From the NCBI RefSeq assembly GCF_910592395.1, contig NC_088315.1:20192219-20256218 (forward strand): a DNA stretch of 64,000 nt, read 5' to 3'. This DNA is from Lineus longissimus. Lineage: Eukaryota > Nemertea > Pilidiophora > Heteronemertea > Lineidae. Made by a program: the position numbers and the translations under genes. Positions 46,201-56,194 of the stretch are shown piece after piece; the first letter of the stretch is position 1, and the number at the start of each line of letters is the position of its first letter. The notes beneath the pieces are model-generated. The model made no database searches and was not told the DNA's origin. It saw only the letters and a list, made by a program, of their open reading frames with translations.

Positions 46201-48994
46201 TTTATACCAACACCTTTACCATAATCATTCGCCTGATTTGACCACAGCTAAACCAAATAGAGTCTTGTGATTGGCTCATTGCAAATGAGCGTGCCGGGGA
46301 TGCAGAATCCGGCACTTTTGATTGAGGAATCCACCGGACGGACCCAAAACTTTGCTTCCCGCCCTTTTGTTCCAAACCATGACCGCTGAAGTATGTGATA
46401 TTGTGATTCTGTTGCAGATTATGTGATATTGTGATTCTGTGTTGCAGATTATGTGATATTGTGATTCTGTTGCAGATTATGTGATATTGTGATTCTGTTG
46501 CAGATTATGTGATATTGTGATTCTGTTGCAGATTATGTGATATTGTGATTCTGTTGCAGATTATGTGATATTGTGATTCTGTTGCAGATCATGGACAGTA
46601 TAGTGATCCTAATCTCCTTCATTCTCGACCTCGTGTTCATCCAGGACCACGATAAAAACCTCGCCGTGGCCATCTTCTTATTCATCTGGCAGATGCTAAG
46701 GGTGTTGTCAGGTAGGCAAACTATGATTCCTGGGGTAGAATCATTCTAGAAAATGGGAATGGTGTCTACCTTGGCGATGAAAATGCCCTCAACGTCATGT
46801 TTCTGCCAGAGGTGAGAATAGTTTTCACCTCCAGCTTGGAGGAATTCCTCCAAGCCTCCAGTAAGAACATTTTCACCTGAGATTAGAGAAGTTTGCAATC
46901 CGGAGAGAATGTTGATTGTACCAGAGATGAGAATAGTTTCCACCTCCGATGAAAATGCTTCGAATGATTCCAACGGAGATGAGAAAAGTTTTAACCTCCG
47001 GTAAGAATGTCTCTGCCTGTGGTGAGAATAGTTTGCACCTTCGGTGAGAAAGTTTCTGAATAGGTGAGAATCGTTTTCACCTCCAGTAAAATCATTACCA
47101 CCGGAGATAGAAATACATGTAGTTTCAGCATGTGGCGAGAATTACTTGAAACCTATTCCTAAAAAAATAAACGATACAAGCCATCGTATAGCTTGCTAGC
47201 TCTTGATCTGATGTCGCGGTGAGTTTGTCATTCACACTTTAAGTTTGAGAGAGCAATTTGGAGCCAAACTGGTTTTTGATCTGATTGGAATCCCCCCCCC
47301 CCCCCCGCCGCCCCTTAAACTTTTAAACCAGTGAGGAAATGTATTCGTTCAATTTTAGCGCTCATCAACCACAACAAGAAGAGAGTCGAATTCTTGATGC
47401 AGGTGATGAAGGAAAGCAACCTCAAGTTACACCAGCAGAACCTGTTATTGCGGCGCAAGGTTAAACAGAAAAAGGTACGCGAAGATAGCCCCTCCCTCCT
47501 CCCCCCATATTCCATCATAATCATCACTACAGCCTCGTTTGTTCTGCCTAAAAATAACTGAATGTTGTCGCATCTCGTGTATTTCCCCTTGCCGGCCAAT
47601 TAACCACCATGAAAGCTGTTTTGTGGAGGTCGATGTTTTGAAGATTTGCACTGAACCCTTTGACATTAGAGACAATAAAACAATGGGAATTCCGGCCAAG
47701 GTGTGAGCAGGCATTGTTTAAAGACAACAGACCGTGTATCAGGCTTGACCATAATTCTTTTGGAATTGGGAATAAGGGGGCATCATAGAACCTGTACATT
47801 TAATTCATTCTCAATACATTTTGATCAAATAGAGCATCGATTTTTCGTCAACGATTGCATTGTTTTCCCGACGGTGGCGTCCAAGGTGCGCCATTTAGTA
47901 TGGCAACTGTTTTCTACTCTAGATAGCGACATGTTTTCTCTTCTACGCTTCAGAAGCAACTTGGCAATCTTCAGCAGTTTTGCGAGGAGCTCGGCGCCAC
48001 GGATGACCAGATACAAGACTGTCTCTCTGGCGTGCCCACCCGTAAGTTGCTTATAAGAGCAGGGCTGCTTATCCACACATTCAACCACAATCTCCTAGCC
48101 TCGAAATTGCTGACAGTTGCTCAGGATACTAGCACCGTTTAATGACTCTGCCTCAGATTGGCTAGCTATTATGACCCAACAAGTGTACTTTTGCTCCGCT
48201 GCAAATGCAGCGATTCCTCTCATAACATTTGCACTATTTACCAAATCATAAAAATGGCGCCGACGAATCACTTCCGGTGAGAGAAAAACTATTTTGTTGT
48301 CATAATTTCAGATGTGCCGCTGAAAACAAGGGCTGCCTCCAAGGCGAAAAATGTATTATCCGCTTCCTGCGAGGCGTTGTCAACTTTTAAGAAGTGGACG
48401 TCACGTTCCCTGTCTACCGGTCTCCCTCCACTCGCCATCGCTTTTGCCAAGAGCCCTATGGAGAGGCGACGCCGCAACAGCGCGGGCAGTGAACCGGCAC
48501 CCGCGAAAAGCCCGGTCCGGTTGAAATCACTCCAGTACACCTCGTCCTTCCTTGACATTGACTTAAGGCAGAGAGGAAAGCCCCATTTGGGCGCAGGAGA
48601 CATATGCTCCAGTTCCGAGGACGGGAGTTTGTGCGAGTTAGGGCCACGTGGTCCCTCCAGCGGTAGAGAGTCAAGCATCGGCAGTAATGGTTCTCTCTGC
48701 GACCTGGATTCGATGTCGGCGACCCCGAACGCCTCCCCGGGTACTTCACCACCTTTAAGGCAAAAAGGGAGCGATTTCATTCTTGAAATGGAGGGGATTA
48801 AAAACGCCGGCTTCTTAGAGTTCAACCAGGGGAGAGAGATAAGTTGTGGCTCTGATTCGGAACCGCCCTCCTACGGCGTTGCAATGCTCTCTAGTAAAGG
48901 AGGAGACGAGATATACCAGACGTTCATCGGCGCACGCCGGTTGACCATGGCATCGAATGAGGTCGAGGAGTGCGACCGAAACACGAAACTGTGA
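43273..48994 (+). CDS. Hv1/TMEM266-family voltage-sensor protein (nine exons, 752 aa)
   Basis: Exons 43273-43562, 43705-43842, 44072-44196, 44559-45172, 46097-46150, 46588-46711, 47332-47474, 47954-48041, 48312-48994. They total 2259 nt, all phases agree and the stop is TGA. The acidic N-terminus is followed by S1 (about 157-181, AFLDAVAVVTSVILD), an S1-S2 loop of about 190 residues, S2 (HYTSIALLSVLLLEVILK), S3 (EIMDSIVILISFILDLV) and S4 (IFLFIWQMLRVLSVRKCIR). A coiled coil follows (about 455-520), then a Ser-rich tail with RRRRNS. Residues equivalent to human Hv1 D112, E153, K157, D174, D185, W207 and R211 are present (D168, E389, K393, D410, D421, W441, R445). R205 and R208 are replaced by F439 and Q442, and N214 by S448. 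The family controls proton permeation (Hv1) or is non-conducting (TMEM266). The start follows TTTTCAG directly, so an upstream 5' UTR exon is likely. Confidence 0.9.
43637..43704 (+). repeat. 67-bp duplication of the start of Hv1-like exon 2 with broken acceptor
   Basis: GTGTAGACAACCCATCTGAC to TTGCAAGGTGATAA (43637-43686) repeats the functional exon 2 start (GTGTAGATAACCTGTCCGAC, from 43704) 67 bp upstream. The upstream copy reads VDNPSDRDLELLQGD. It has CCCGG where the functional site has CCAG, so its acceptor AG is lost. Confidence 0.85.
45599..45775. mobile_element. Short inverted-repeat element in an Hv1-like intron
   Basis: The terminal inverted repeats CAGTTCTCCTTTGAG and CTCAAAGGAGAACTG enclose about 177 bp. 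A second inner pair (TCAGCGCCA/TGGCGCTGA) adds to the palindromy. No open frame; a MITE-like element by structure. Confidence 0.7.
46391..46587. repeat. 28-bp minisatellite, seven units, each repeating the exon 6 splice acceptor
   Basis: Units ATTATGTGATATTGTGATTC plus TGTTGCAG. GTTGCAG occurs at 46411, 46441, 46469, 46497, 46525, 46553 and 46581. The last is the functional 3' splice site of Hv1-like exon 6 (from 46588, ATCATGGACAGT). Every unit thus carries the same acceptor. Confidence 0.95.
46750..47110. repeat. Degenerate GGTGAGAATAGTTTTCACCTCC repeats in an Hv1-like intron
   Basis: Diverged words (GAGAATAGTTTTCACCTCC, GAGAATAGTTTCCACCTCC, GAGAATCGTTTTCACCTCC, some inverted) recur about every 40-50 bp between exons 6 and 7. 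Many resemble GGTGAG splice donors by base composition, but no exon is supported. Confidence 0.6.
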
Positions 48995-50625
48995 TATCCG
49001 TATTCGTACATGATGATTGAACACTTGTAAAAAGCAGGGCTATATTGATAGCTCGCAAATGATAGGTCGGCAAAACTCATCATTAAGCCAGAATCGTAAG
49101 CAACTGCTAACCAGGTCGACTTTGGAATTGTGATAATGTAGGCGAATGGTCCGGCGGTTGGTAAAACCGGATCCAACAGGCTGTGAGTCCCGCAACGACG
49201 ACAACCATGACGTAACAGAGTGTCAACACCTGGAATGTAATGAACATTAATTCACGAAATTATATAATGCATGATAAGCTTCTGTAAAAAAAAGCAATAT
49301 ATGGGCATGGCAGAGTTCACACGTATATTTTCATATTTGGTAGGCCTTGAGGGGACAAGGTTCAGTCAATGAGCGAAGAGTCACTTTCACTTTTACACTT
49401 TGTCATCAGGTGCACCTTTTCTAGCCCTGACACTTATTCGTTCATTGAGGAATGATATAAATGCCTGCTATGCGAGGAAAGCCTCCATGGTGCGAGATTC
49501 AGGATAAGCTTTCGCTGTGGTTGAAGATCAGAACATCTTCCATTGTCTGCAGGCAACCAATAGAAAAAGTTAGGTGGTCATATTTGTGAAGGAAAAGGTG
49601 TGTTTTTTATTATGTGATATTCTAGCTTTTCTTTTTTAATGATAGGCCTTGCGTGAGGGACATTAGCTTATATGGCTAAAGTGTGAGATGTATTATCCCA
49701 TCGACACGTCAGGTTTGTGACATTCTTCGATATAGATTGAGAGTTGATATCAATGCCTGTCAAATGTTAGCCCAATACCGCTACGCTAGTCGTCCTTTTG
49801 GGGAGGAAGTATTGGTCTAGGGCCTACGTGAGGTCCAAGTTTGGCACACAGCATGACATGTATGTGAGATATTAACTGTAGGTTGTGGTTCATAGTTTGT
49901 GTTTTAACAATGCTGCCACGCAACATATCAACCGAGGATTTGGTATTGACGATCATCTATTGTGAATGCAGGTCACCATGTTCAGCCAACTATGGCATCG
50001 TCTCAGACACATTGTGTACTGCTTTGCATGTTATTTAGTTCACGAATATGAAAGCCTGCCCGAAATACATAAATGCACCCACTCCGGGTGTAATGCTAGT
50101 GATGAGAAGGCCCGACGTATTGCATGATATCAAAATTCTAATCCAAATCGAAGTATTGTGAGGCCTTGTTTTGAAAATTCATGAAATCGACTGGATTATT
50201 CAGTCCTGCACTTTGGTAAGGAATCAACTTAGGTGCGTTGTTAGATAGATAATCATTTGGTTATCCGACAAGCGCTATTTCAATTTATAATTAGGACAGG
50301 GTTGACACATTCATTTCAAAGTTGACACAAGTCGCATCATATTTGCCGAATTTCTAATGACTTCTGTGTGCTGCTAATGCTGCTATTCCTTGTCTCACTG
50401 GACTGCATAAAGTAACTGGCTTCGGGACAAAAGTTCGGGTGGACACGTTTAGAGGATTTAGTTACCAGTTTATACCGTTTCATTCAAGATTTCGGAGACA
50501 GCTCGTGTGAGGCCGTATTTCATCAACGGAACCTTCAGGAAGTATACGAGTTTCGACCTCATTAGCATTTTAATGATGCATTTCGATGTTGATACTGAGT
50601 ATGCCAATAAGATCTATGCGAATCC
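48995..50625. other. Intergenic DNA downstream of the Hv1-like gene
   Basis: About 1.6 kb containing the 3' UTR of the Hv1-like gene and AT-rich spacer. No gene, RNA or clear repeat is seen. Confidence 0.5.
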
Positions 50626-50879
50626 ACAGGCAAAAGAATATCCGTCCACGGATAGTTGACGGGGATTAATCATGAACGTTCCATCAATCATGGGCCATCC
50701 ATGGATAGTGGATGGAGAATCTCCATCAACTATCCATGGCTAAGCCTCCGTGGATGGAACGTTCATGGGCCATCCATGGATAGTGGATGGAGAATCTCCA
50801 TCAACTATCCATGGCTGGGCCTCCGTGGATGGAACGTCCATGGGCCGTCAACTATCCGAGGACGGACACTTTTGCCTGT
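50626..50879. mobile_element. Inverted-repeat element (CCATGGATAG-rich MITE), second copy
   Basis: Left end ACAGGCAAAAGAATATCCGTCC and right end GGACGGACACTTTTGCCTGT are inverted repeats. Internally a 75-bp unit with CATGGGCCATCCATGGATAG is repeated at 50689 and 50764, and its two halves are inverted (GGATGGAGAATCTCCATC). Related to the element at 14133-14446. Confidence 0.8.
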
Positions 50880-51389
50880 CGACGATCCAGCCGACGGAAA
50901 GACTAACCTTGGAATCTGATATAAGTGTGTGGTTAATTCTTTGAACCCTGAGCTCCCTGGTGGTAGGGGGTCCCCCACCCTAAGCTCCTGGGGGTAATTT
51001 TGGGTATCAAATAGAAATTTTAAAAGAGCTGGAAGAGGTAACTAAAAGTAAACTGTACTGTATTTATCCATCCTCCCGCTTTTACATAGAATAAAGCTTT
51101 ATTTCTGAATATTATATAGCATTTATTTTATTTTTATTTTTCCCGAGTATCTTTTTCAGCACCCCTGAGCACCCCCCGCCGGGCACCCTTCTTGAAAAAA
51201 ATGAAAAGAATATAACTATTATAGCTATAGACATGGAACATATCTTCTTGCCTGGCGCTTCTTTTATTACTTGATGCTAAGCTTTATAGGGGAGATTTTG
51301 TGGGGTATTTTTTATTTATGTACTGAAGTTCATGAAAAAAGCTCAATTTTCTGAGTTTTTTGCCGTTTTCAGACCTCAAATCCATCTAG

Positions 51390-51823
51390 AGGATATGACA
51401 AAAAGCCGAATGAACTAGAATCTACAGGGGAGGGAGGCCTATCTATTAGACGAGTGCATGTTTTTAACTCTCAAGTACATATTTGGAGAGGTATTGAAAA
51501 AATATTTGCTGTGGCAAGTCTACAGATATAAATAAATTGTTTGGTAAAAAAATTTATTTTGAATTTTGCCAACCTGGCCATAGGGGGTGGTTCAAATTTG
51601 GAGTGAAAATGGCCGAAATGGGTAAAAATGTCCACTTGTGTCAAACTTGTCAATTTAAAAAAAAATTTCCGTGGTCAATCACCAGTTTAAATCGCACCAG
51701 TTAATCGCAAGACTAACCCGTGTAACATATCCGAATTTCAGTTTCACAAGCGAACGCAGTATTTGATGGCGGGCATTTGAAATAACTGGAAATGGCTTGG
51801 AAAATCAATTGTGGTCTTGTCTC
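51390..51823 (-). mobile_element. MITE family GAGACAAGACCAC, degenerate inverted copy
   Basis: Recognisable segments include ATTAGACGAGTGCATG at 51444, AAGTACATATTTGGAGAGGT, ACGCAGTATTTGATGG and the terminus GTGGTCTTGTCTC at 51811-51823. More diverged than the other copies. Confidence 0.7.
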
Positions 51824-51914
51824 AGGATTAGGTCAGATAGAACGGCGCCGCTGATTGGCTGCAATTGAACAAGGAAGTAGCATGGTAAAAAAGGGGATTC
51901 CCCGGCCGGTAGAC

Positions 51915-52254
51915 GAGACAAGACCACAATTGATTTTTTAAGCCTTTTAGCAGTTCAATTGTCAATGTTTGACCGCGACGCATCAAATACTGCGTGGGGT
52001 TGTGAATCTGAAATTTTGTTATGATATTCCGGACAGTCGGGCAAGTAAATGGTGAAAAGTAAACTGGTAGTTGACCACGGAAATTTTTTGATAATCGACA
52101 AATTAGACAGACATTGATATTTCCACTCTTTTCAGCCAACTGGCAGAAAAATCTCAAAACACGCCCCCTATTACCAAATTAGCAAAATCCGAAATTAATT
52201 TTTTCATCAAATAATTTCTTTATATCTGTAGACTTTCATTAGTGGTCTTGTCTC
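51915..52254 (+). mobile_element. MITE family GAGACAAGACCAC, internally deleted copy
   Basis: Perfect 13-bp terminal inverted repeats, GAGACAAGACCAC and GTGGTCTTGTCTC, enclose 340 bp. Compared with the copy at 53936 it lacks the stretch around AATATGTACTTGAGAG. No coding capacity. Confidence 0.88.
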
Positions 52255-53207
52255 AGACGCTTTTTGTTTGCGGCACCAAAACCGGGCGCCCGGGTTCTAG
52301 CCGTTTTCCCTTTAAAACCTTTCTACATGCTCATAACATTTTTCGAGACGTACTCCGGGAGGAACGCTTTCAAAGCCAAATAGACCTATCCTAACCTGTC
52401 AAACCATGAAATTTTCGTTGCACGTTATCCATGATAATTTCACGGTTTGGGGGTCTGAAGTTAGTGGGGGGGGGGGGGGACTTTTGACGGCTTTTAACCC
52501 CGAGTCAGCTTTTTCAGCACGACGGGTTGAATGGAGCTTCAAAACCACGTCATTTTCTTCATTTTAAACACACCTTATTCTCAATTTAAGAAAAATTATG
52601 TCTTAATTGGAAAATACCATTCAACTGGTATGGTGAGACCACGCATTGATCTCAAACAGAACTATTTTCGTGCTGATTGGTTAAATACAGGTGCGTGACC
52701 TAGTAGGCGTTAATGTGTCTATCTTTCCGCAGTCCAGGTGGAATCAAAAAACCTAAAGACTACTACCTCCTATACAGATGCTGTCACTGGAACGATACGG
52801 ATTGCCTTGAGCACGATCGAGGACTCAAATACGATCAGAAGGTATTTAATATTGTTCTGTTTACTTTACCATTTAGAAAACCTCACATGTTATTCCCAAT
52901 CAAACAATTACATTCGAAGCCGAAACCTTTGAGGAATACATTTCTACTATGTCATATTCATGCAATTGGTTGTCCTAATGTCAAATTACAGATGTGCGGA
53001 GTTTGAACAAGCTGAACTGCATGCACAAAACCAGAGCATCCCATGCGGCAATAGCAAGAAATTCAAACGATCGAAAAGTCCTTCTGAATACGGCCTGAAA
53101 CATGATAGACCTCCAATACTTTGATGCGCTTGATTTCACAAACCAGCAAGCCACAGGACGATGCGGACAGTCTCGGAGAATTATTGAAGAAAAAAAAAAT
53201 CAAAATG

Positions 53208-53279
53208 TTCTTCAGGGATTCGAACCCGGGAACTCGGGGTCATATTATGAACGCTCTAACCGTCTGAGCTAGGGGGGCT
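53208..53279 (-). repeat. tRNA-like SINE head (Ile-like), degenerate
   Basis: The minus strand shows an A box TAGCTCAGACGGTTAGAGCG and a perfect B box GGTTCGAATCC, with T-arm CCGGGTTCGAATCC. The anticodon stem pairs poorly and the acceptor ends (GCCCCCC and CTGAAGA) do not pair, so it is a tRNA-derived promoter head or pseudogene, not a functional tRNA. Confidence 0.7.
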
Positions 53280-53336
53280 TTCTTGTGAAATTCTGCCAGC
53301 AAATAAATCTAATATGAATGGCGATTATGCTTTAGT

Positions 53337-53552
53337 TTGAGAGATGAGCCAGAAATTTTCTCAACTTCATGTATAGAAGAAGATACCAAGACAAAGGTGA
53401 AAATTGCTGGGAGAAAACGTAGACTCCGCATACATAATCACGCACAGCAAAGAAAAAATGACTTTCTTCCTGCAGTTGCCCACTGGAAGCCGCTCAAAGA
53501 TATTGAAAAAAGATTACACACAAATGTTTGCACATTCTATAAACGCGTATAA
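53337..53552 (+). other. Unrecognised 71-residue open frame conserved in both block A copies
   Basis: Reads RDEPEIFSTSCIEEDTKTK, then IAGRKRRLRIHNHAQQRK and a C-terminal HWKPLKDIEKRLHTNVCTFY. The copy at 62387-62593 is 68 residues and keeps the frame despite an 11-bp gap with compensating change. It lies between two tRNA-like heads. It could be an exon fragment captured by the repeat; I recognise no domain. Confidence 0.35.
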
Positions 53553-53570
53553 AACCACCAGCGTTTCAAG

Positions 53571-53641
53571 CAGCCCAGTGGCCTTGAGGATAAGAGTGTT
53601 GGCAAATAAAGCCAGAGGTTTCAAGTTGAGTCCCGATAAGA
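53571..53641 (+). repeat. tRNA-like SINE head (Arg-like), degenerate
   Basis: CCCAGTGGCCTTGAGGATAA resembles the D-arm region of tRNA-Arg. The B box here is damaged (TTTCAAGTTGAGTCCC) but nearly intact in the second block copy (TTTCGAGTTCGAGTCCC at about 62661). The acceptor ends do not pair. A SINE head rather than a tRNA gene. Confidence 0.6.
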
Positions 53642-53935
53642 GGACCTTTTTATTTTCTTACTTCCAGAATTCTCTGCGAATGTCCGCATCGTCCCACAGC
53701 TTGCTGGTTTGTGAAATCAAGCGCATCGAAGCATTGGAGGTCTATCATGTTTCAGGCCGTATTCAGAAGGGCCTTTCGGTCGTTTGAATTTCTTACTATT
53801 GCCGCATGGCGTGCTCTGGTTTTGTGCATGCAGTTCAGCTTTAAAAGGGACAATATTGGTGTATACCGTAGCTTGGCAAGTTAAAGTGAGCTTTCTAAGA
53901 CGCCAAATGTCGCCCCTTCCAGCAAACCAATTTCA

Positions 53936-54350
53936 GAGACAAGGCCACAATTGATTTTTTAAGCCTTTTAGCAGTTAAATTGTCAATGTTTGACCGCGAC
54001 GCATCAAATACTGCGAGGGGTTGTGAATCTGAAATTTTGATATGATATTCCGGACAGTCGGGCAAGTAAATGGTGAAAAATAAACTGGTAGTTGACCACG
54101 GAAATTTTTTAATAATCGACAAATTAGACAGACATTGATATTTCCACTCTTTTCAGCCAACTGGCAGAAAAATCTCAAATTAGCAAAATTCGAGATTAAT
54201 TTTTTCATTAAATAATTTCTTTATATCTGTAGACTTGCCACAACAAATATGTTTTCAATACCTCTCCAAATATGTACTTGAGAGTTAAAAACATGCACTC
54301 GTCTAATTGATAGGCCTCGACCTATGAATATTCATTAGTGGTCTTGTCTC
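53936..54350 (+). mobile_element. MITE family GAGACAAGACCAC, full-length copy
   Basis: 415 bp from GAGACAAGGCCAC to GTGGTCTTGTCTC. Internal landmarks are TTTGACCGCGACGCATCAAA, ATATTCCGGACAGTCGGGCA and CTCCAAATATGTACTTGAGA. It directly abuts the end of duplicated block A. Confidence 0.88.
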
Positions 54351-54623
54351 TTCAAATCTCCGCGAACCCTCCTTGAAGCATTGCTGTTAAGTGCAAAGCG
54401 ACACATAGCAGGCCAAGACCGTGTATTCGCCGGGATTCTGGTCATATCAGGTTCACATCAGGTGAATCGGTTTTGGGATAGCAGGGATGGGATTGGTTAG
54501 CAACGGCATACATGTAAAGAAGCTAATGGTTAGTTCAACGCTTTTGAAGGCCATTTTGGTCGTGAGAAAGTGATCGACCTCAAACAACTAATTCCCGTGT
54601 TTTTCAGCGGGGGCGACCCGGCT

Positions 54624-55341
54624 TTAACCCTTTCGCTGCGGATGTACGCATTTTTGCGACCAAAAAAAATTTCCGATCTGTGCGGATGTACGCAGAACTG
54701 CGACTTGGGAGAGACCTGAATCAGACGATGTTTTCAATAGCAAATTAGTATAGTAACTTGTCGCTAGGTGTCCTGCCATGTTGTTTACCGCTAGAACTTC
54801 CGATTTCTTGGTGAAAACTTCGGTGTTTTTATTCAAAGTTTAGGCGATATTTTGAGTCCAAAGTTTTGTAAACAAATTTAAATGCCTCAGTCACGTGTTC
54901 GACGAACTGCAGATTCAATAATTGATGAAATAGTGAATTCGAGGCGTTAGAAGACGAGTCTGATTAGTGATTATGATTCTGAACATAATGCCGATGTACA
55001 CAGCGTGCATGGGGATTGAAAGTGTGCATGATTCAGGGTCCGAGGGGGATGATAGTGATAGCCTGGGTCAAGATGAAAAACTGTGTTTTTCTCCTCGTTG
55101 ATGAATACTAATTAGCATTATTTAGTTAATTAACATAATTTCAGGTGATTGACAAATGCATAATTTGAAAGTCCATGCTGTCCCCAACAACCTTTTCCAA
55201 TAGTCCAAAGCTCTATCTCTTCTCCTTCAGGCTGTATATTGGCCTCAAAGTTACCTATGTTAAAATTGGCTTTTACAGTATTTTGGGGGCAGCAAGGAAT
55301 CAATATTGAAATAATTTTGAGCGGCGCAGCGAAAGGGTTAA
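54624..55341 (+). mobile_element. piggyBac-like element remnant with TTAA flanks
   Basis: CCCTTTCGCTGCG (54628) and CGCAGCGAAAGGG (ending 55337) are inverted termini, each flanked by TTAA, the target site of piggyBac transposases. GCGGATGTACGCA subterminal repeats follow the left end. Inside, from 54882, a broken frame begins MPQSRVRRTADSIIDEIVN; after stops and shifts come acidic pieces (SDYDSEHNAD, SEGDDSDSLGQDE) like piggyBac transposase N-termini. The catalytic region is deleted, leaving a 710-bp non-autonomous relic. Confidence 0.82.
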
Positions 55342-55644
55342 TTAGTCCGTGATACGCACATTTCATTCATGGGTGGCTATAATGTTTGGCACTGTACCGC
55401 GCAAGAAGCATAAAAATAGCTTGGAAAATTAAACAATGTTTAATTCGTTTCACATAGCGCGCTCACAGTCATAAAATGGCATCGGGACTTCTGGTTACCG
55501 TCCGCCAAGGAGGCTTACTGGAAAAATAGGTATGGTTCCGCTTCAGCGGAATATGGAGCACTCCTTGATGACTGAACTGGGCACAAAATGGTGTCTGGCA
55601 TGGAACAAAATCCCCTTTAACGAACCGAACCCATCCCACCATTA

Positions 55645-56182
55645 CGGTGGCCCATAGAGGACATGCGTTTATTTTCAATATATTAGAATATTTTTCTTTT
55701 TATAATGCGATTTTTTTCTCTCGAATTACAACCACCGTCGGATTTATTTCTCACCGCCGAAAAAATAATTCCTACCGCCGGGTTAAAAATAATAATTCCC
55801 ACCACCGCCAAGGAAAATAATATCCCACCGCGGTGGAAAATAATATCCACCGCGGTGGAAATTAATATCCACCGCGGTGGAAATAATATCCACCGCGCTT
55901 CAATTGTTTTCATCCTTGCGATGTCAATAACGAATTCGCTCCCGCTCCGATCTTTCTTATGTTGTTACTCTCCTTGACCTGATACTAGTCCAGCCACAAT
56001 CGTGGTTGTAAACATTTCTCACCGCGGTGGATATCATTTCCACCGCGGTGGATATTAATTTCCACCGCGGTGGTGAGAAATAAATCCGACGGCGGTTGTA
56101 ATTCGAGAGAAAAAAATCGCATTATAAAAAGAAAAATATTCTAATATATTGAAAATAAACGCATGTCCTCTATGGGCCACCG
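55645..56182. mobile_element. Foldback element, 538 bp, with about 120-bp arms and CCACCGCGGTGG palindromes
   Basis: The left arm from CGGTGGCCCATAGAGGACAT and the right arm ending ATGTCCTCTATGGGCCACCG match over about 120 bp with a single noted mismatch. The centre is a series of CCACCGCGGTGG 12-bp palindromes spaced by AT-rich AATAATATC or AATTAATATC linkers. Such a sequence would extrude a large cruciform. No target duplication could be identified. Confidence 0.92.
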
Positions 56183-56194
56183 CAACATACTGAG

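Larger units (their letters stand above)
53009..53841. mobile_element. Head-to-head pair of SINE-like units sharing one body
   Basis: Inverted arms of about 175-190 bp (53009-53183 and 53667-53841; for example AAGCTGAACTGCATGCACAA and its complement) flank a centre of about 480 bp. Each arm is joined on its inner side to a different tRNA-like head, one on minus at 53208-53279 and one on plus at 53571-53641. The arrangement is two SINE-like elements facing away from each other with the same body. The second block copy repeats it at 62050-62885. Confidence 0.7.
52300..53935. repeat. Duplicated block A, first copy (second at 61180-62985)
   Basis: About 1.6 kb in direct orientation with near identity to 61180-62985. 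Shared segments include GGTGCGTGACCTAGTAGGCG, GCTGTCACTGGAACGATACG, the two tRNA-like heads and the 71/68-residue open frame. Differences are point changes, short indels and a 141-bp insertion present only in the second copy. Confidence 0.92.

Noticed and set aside
48289-48825. 178-codon antisense open frame
   Set aside because: Lies opposite the last exon of the Hv1-like gene, which has phase-consistent splicing; it is a shadow of GC-rich coding sequence.
52713-53006. 97-codon open frame in duplicated block A
   Set aside because: A 1-bp difference between the two copies (AACCTAAAG versus AACCTATAAG) shifts the frame, so coding conservation is not supported.
53009-53135. Coding exon (CAEFEQAELHAQNQ...) with an upstream acceptor
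   Set aside because: The same sequence is present in inverted form at 53667-53841 as part of a SINE-like body, so the open frame is incidental.
53208-53279. Functional tRNA gene on the minus strand
   Set aside because: Good A and B boxes, but the anticodon arm cannot form a normal 5-bp stem with a 7-nt loop and the acceptor ends do not match.
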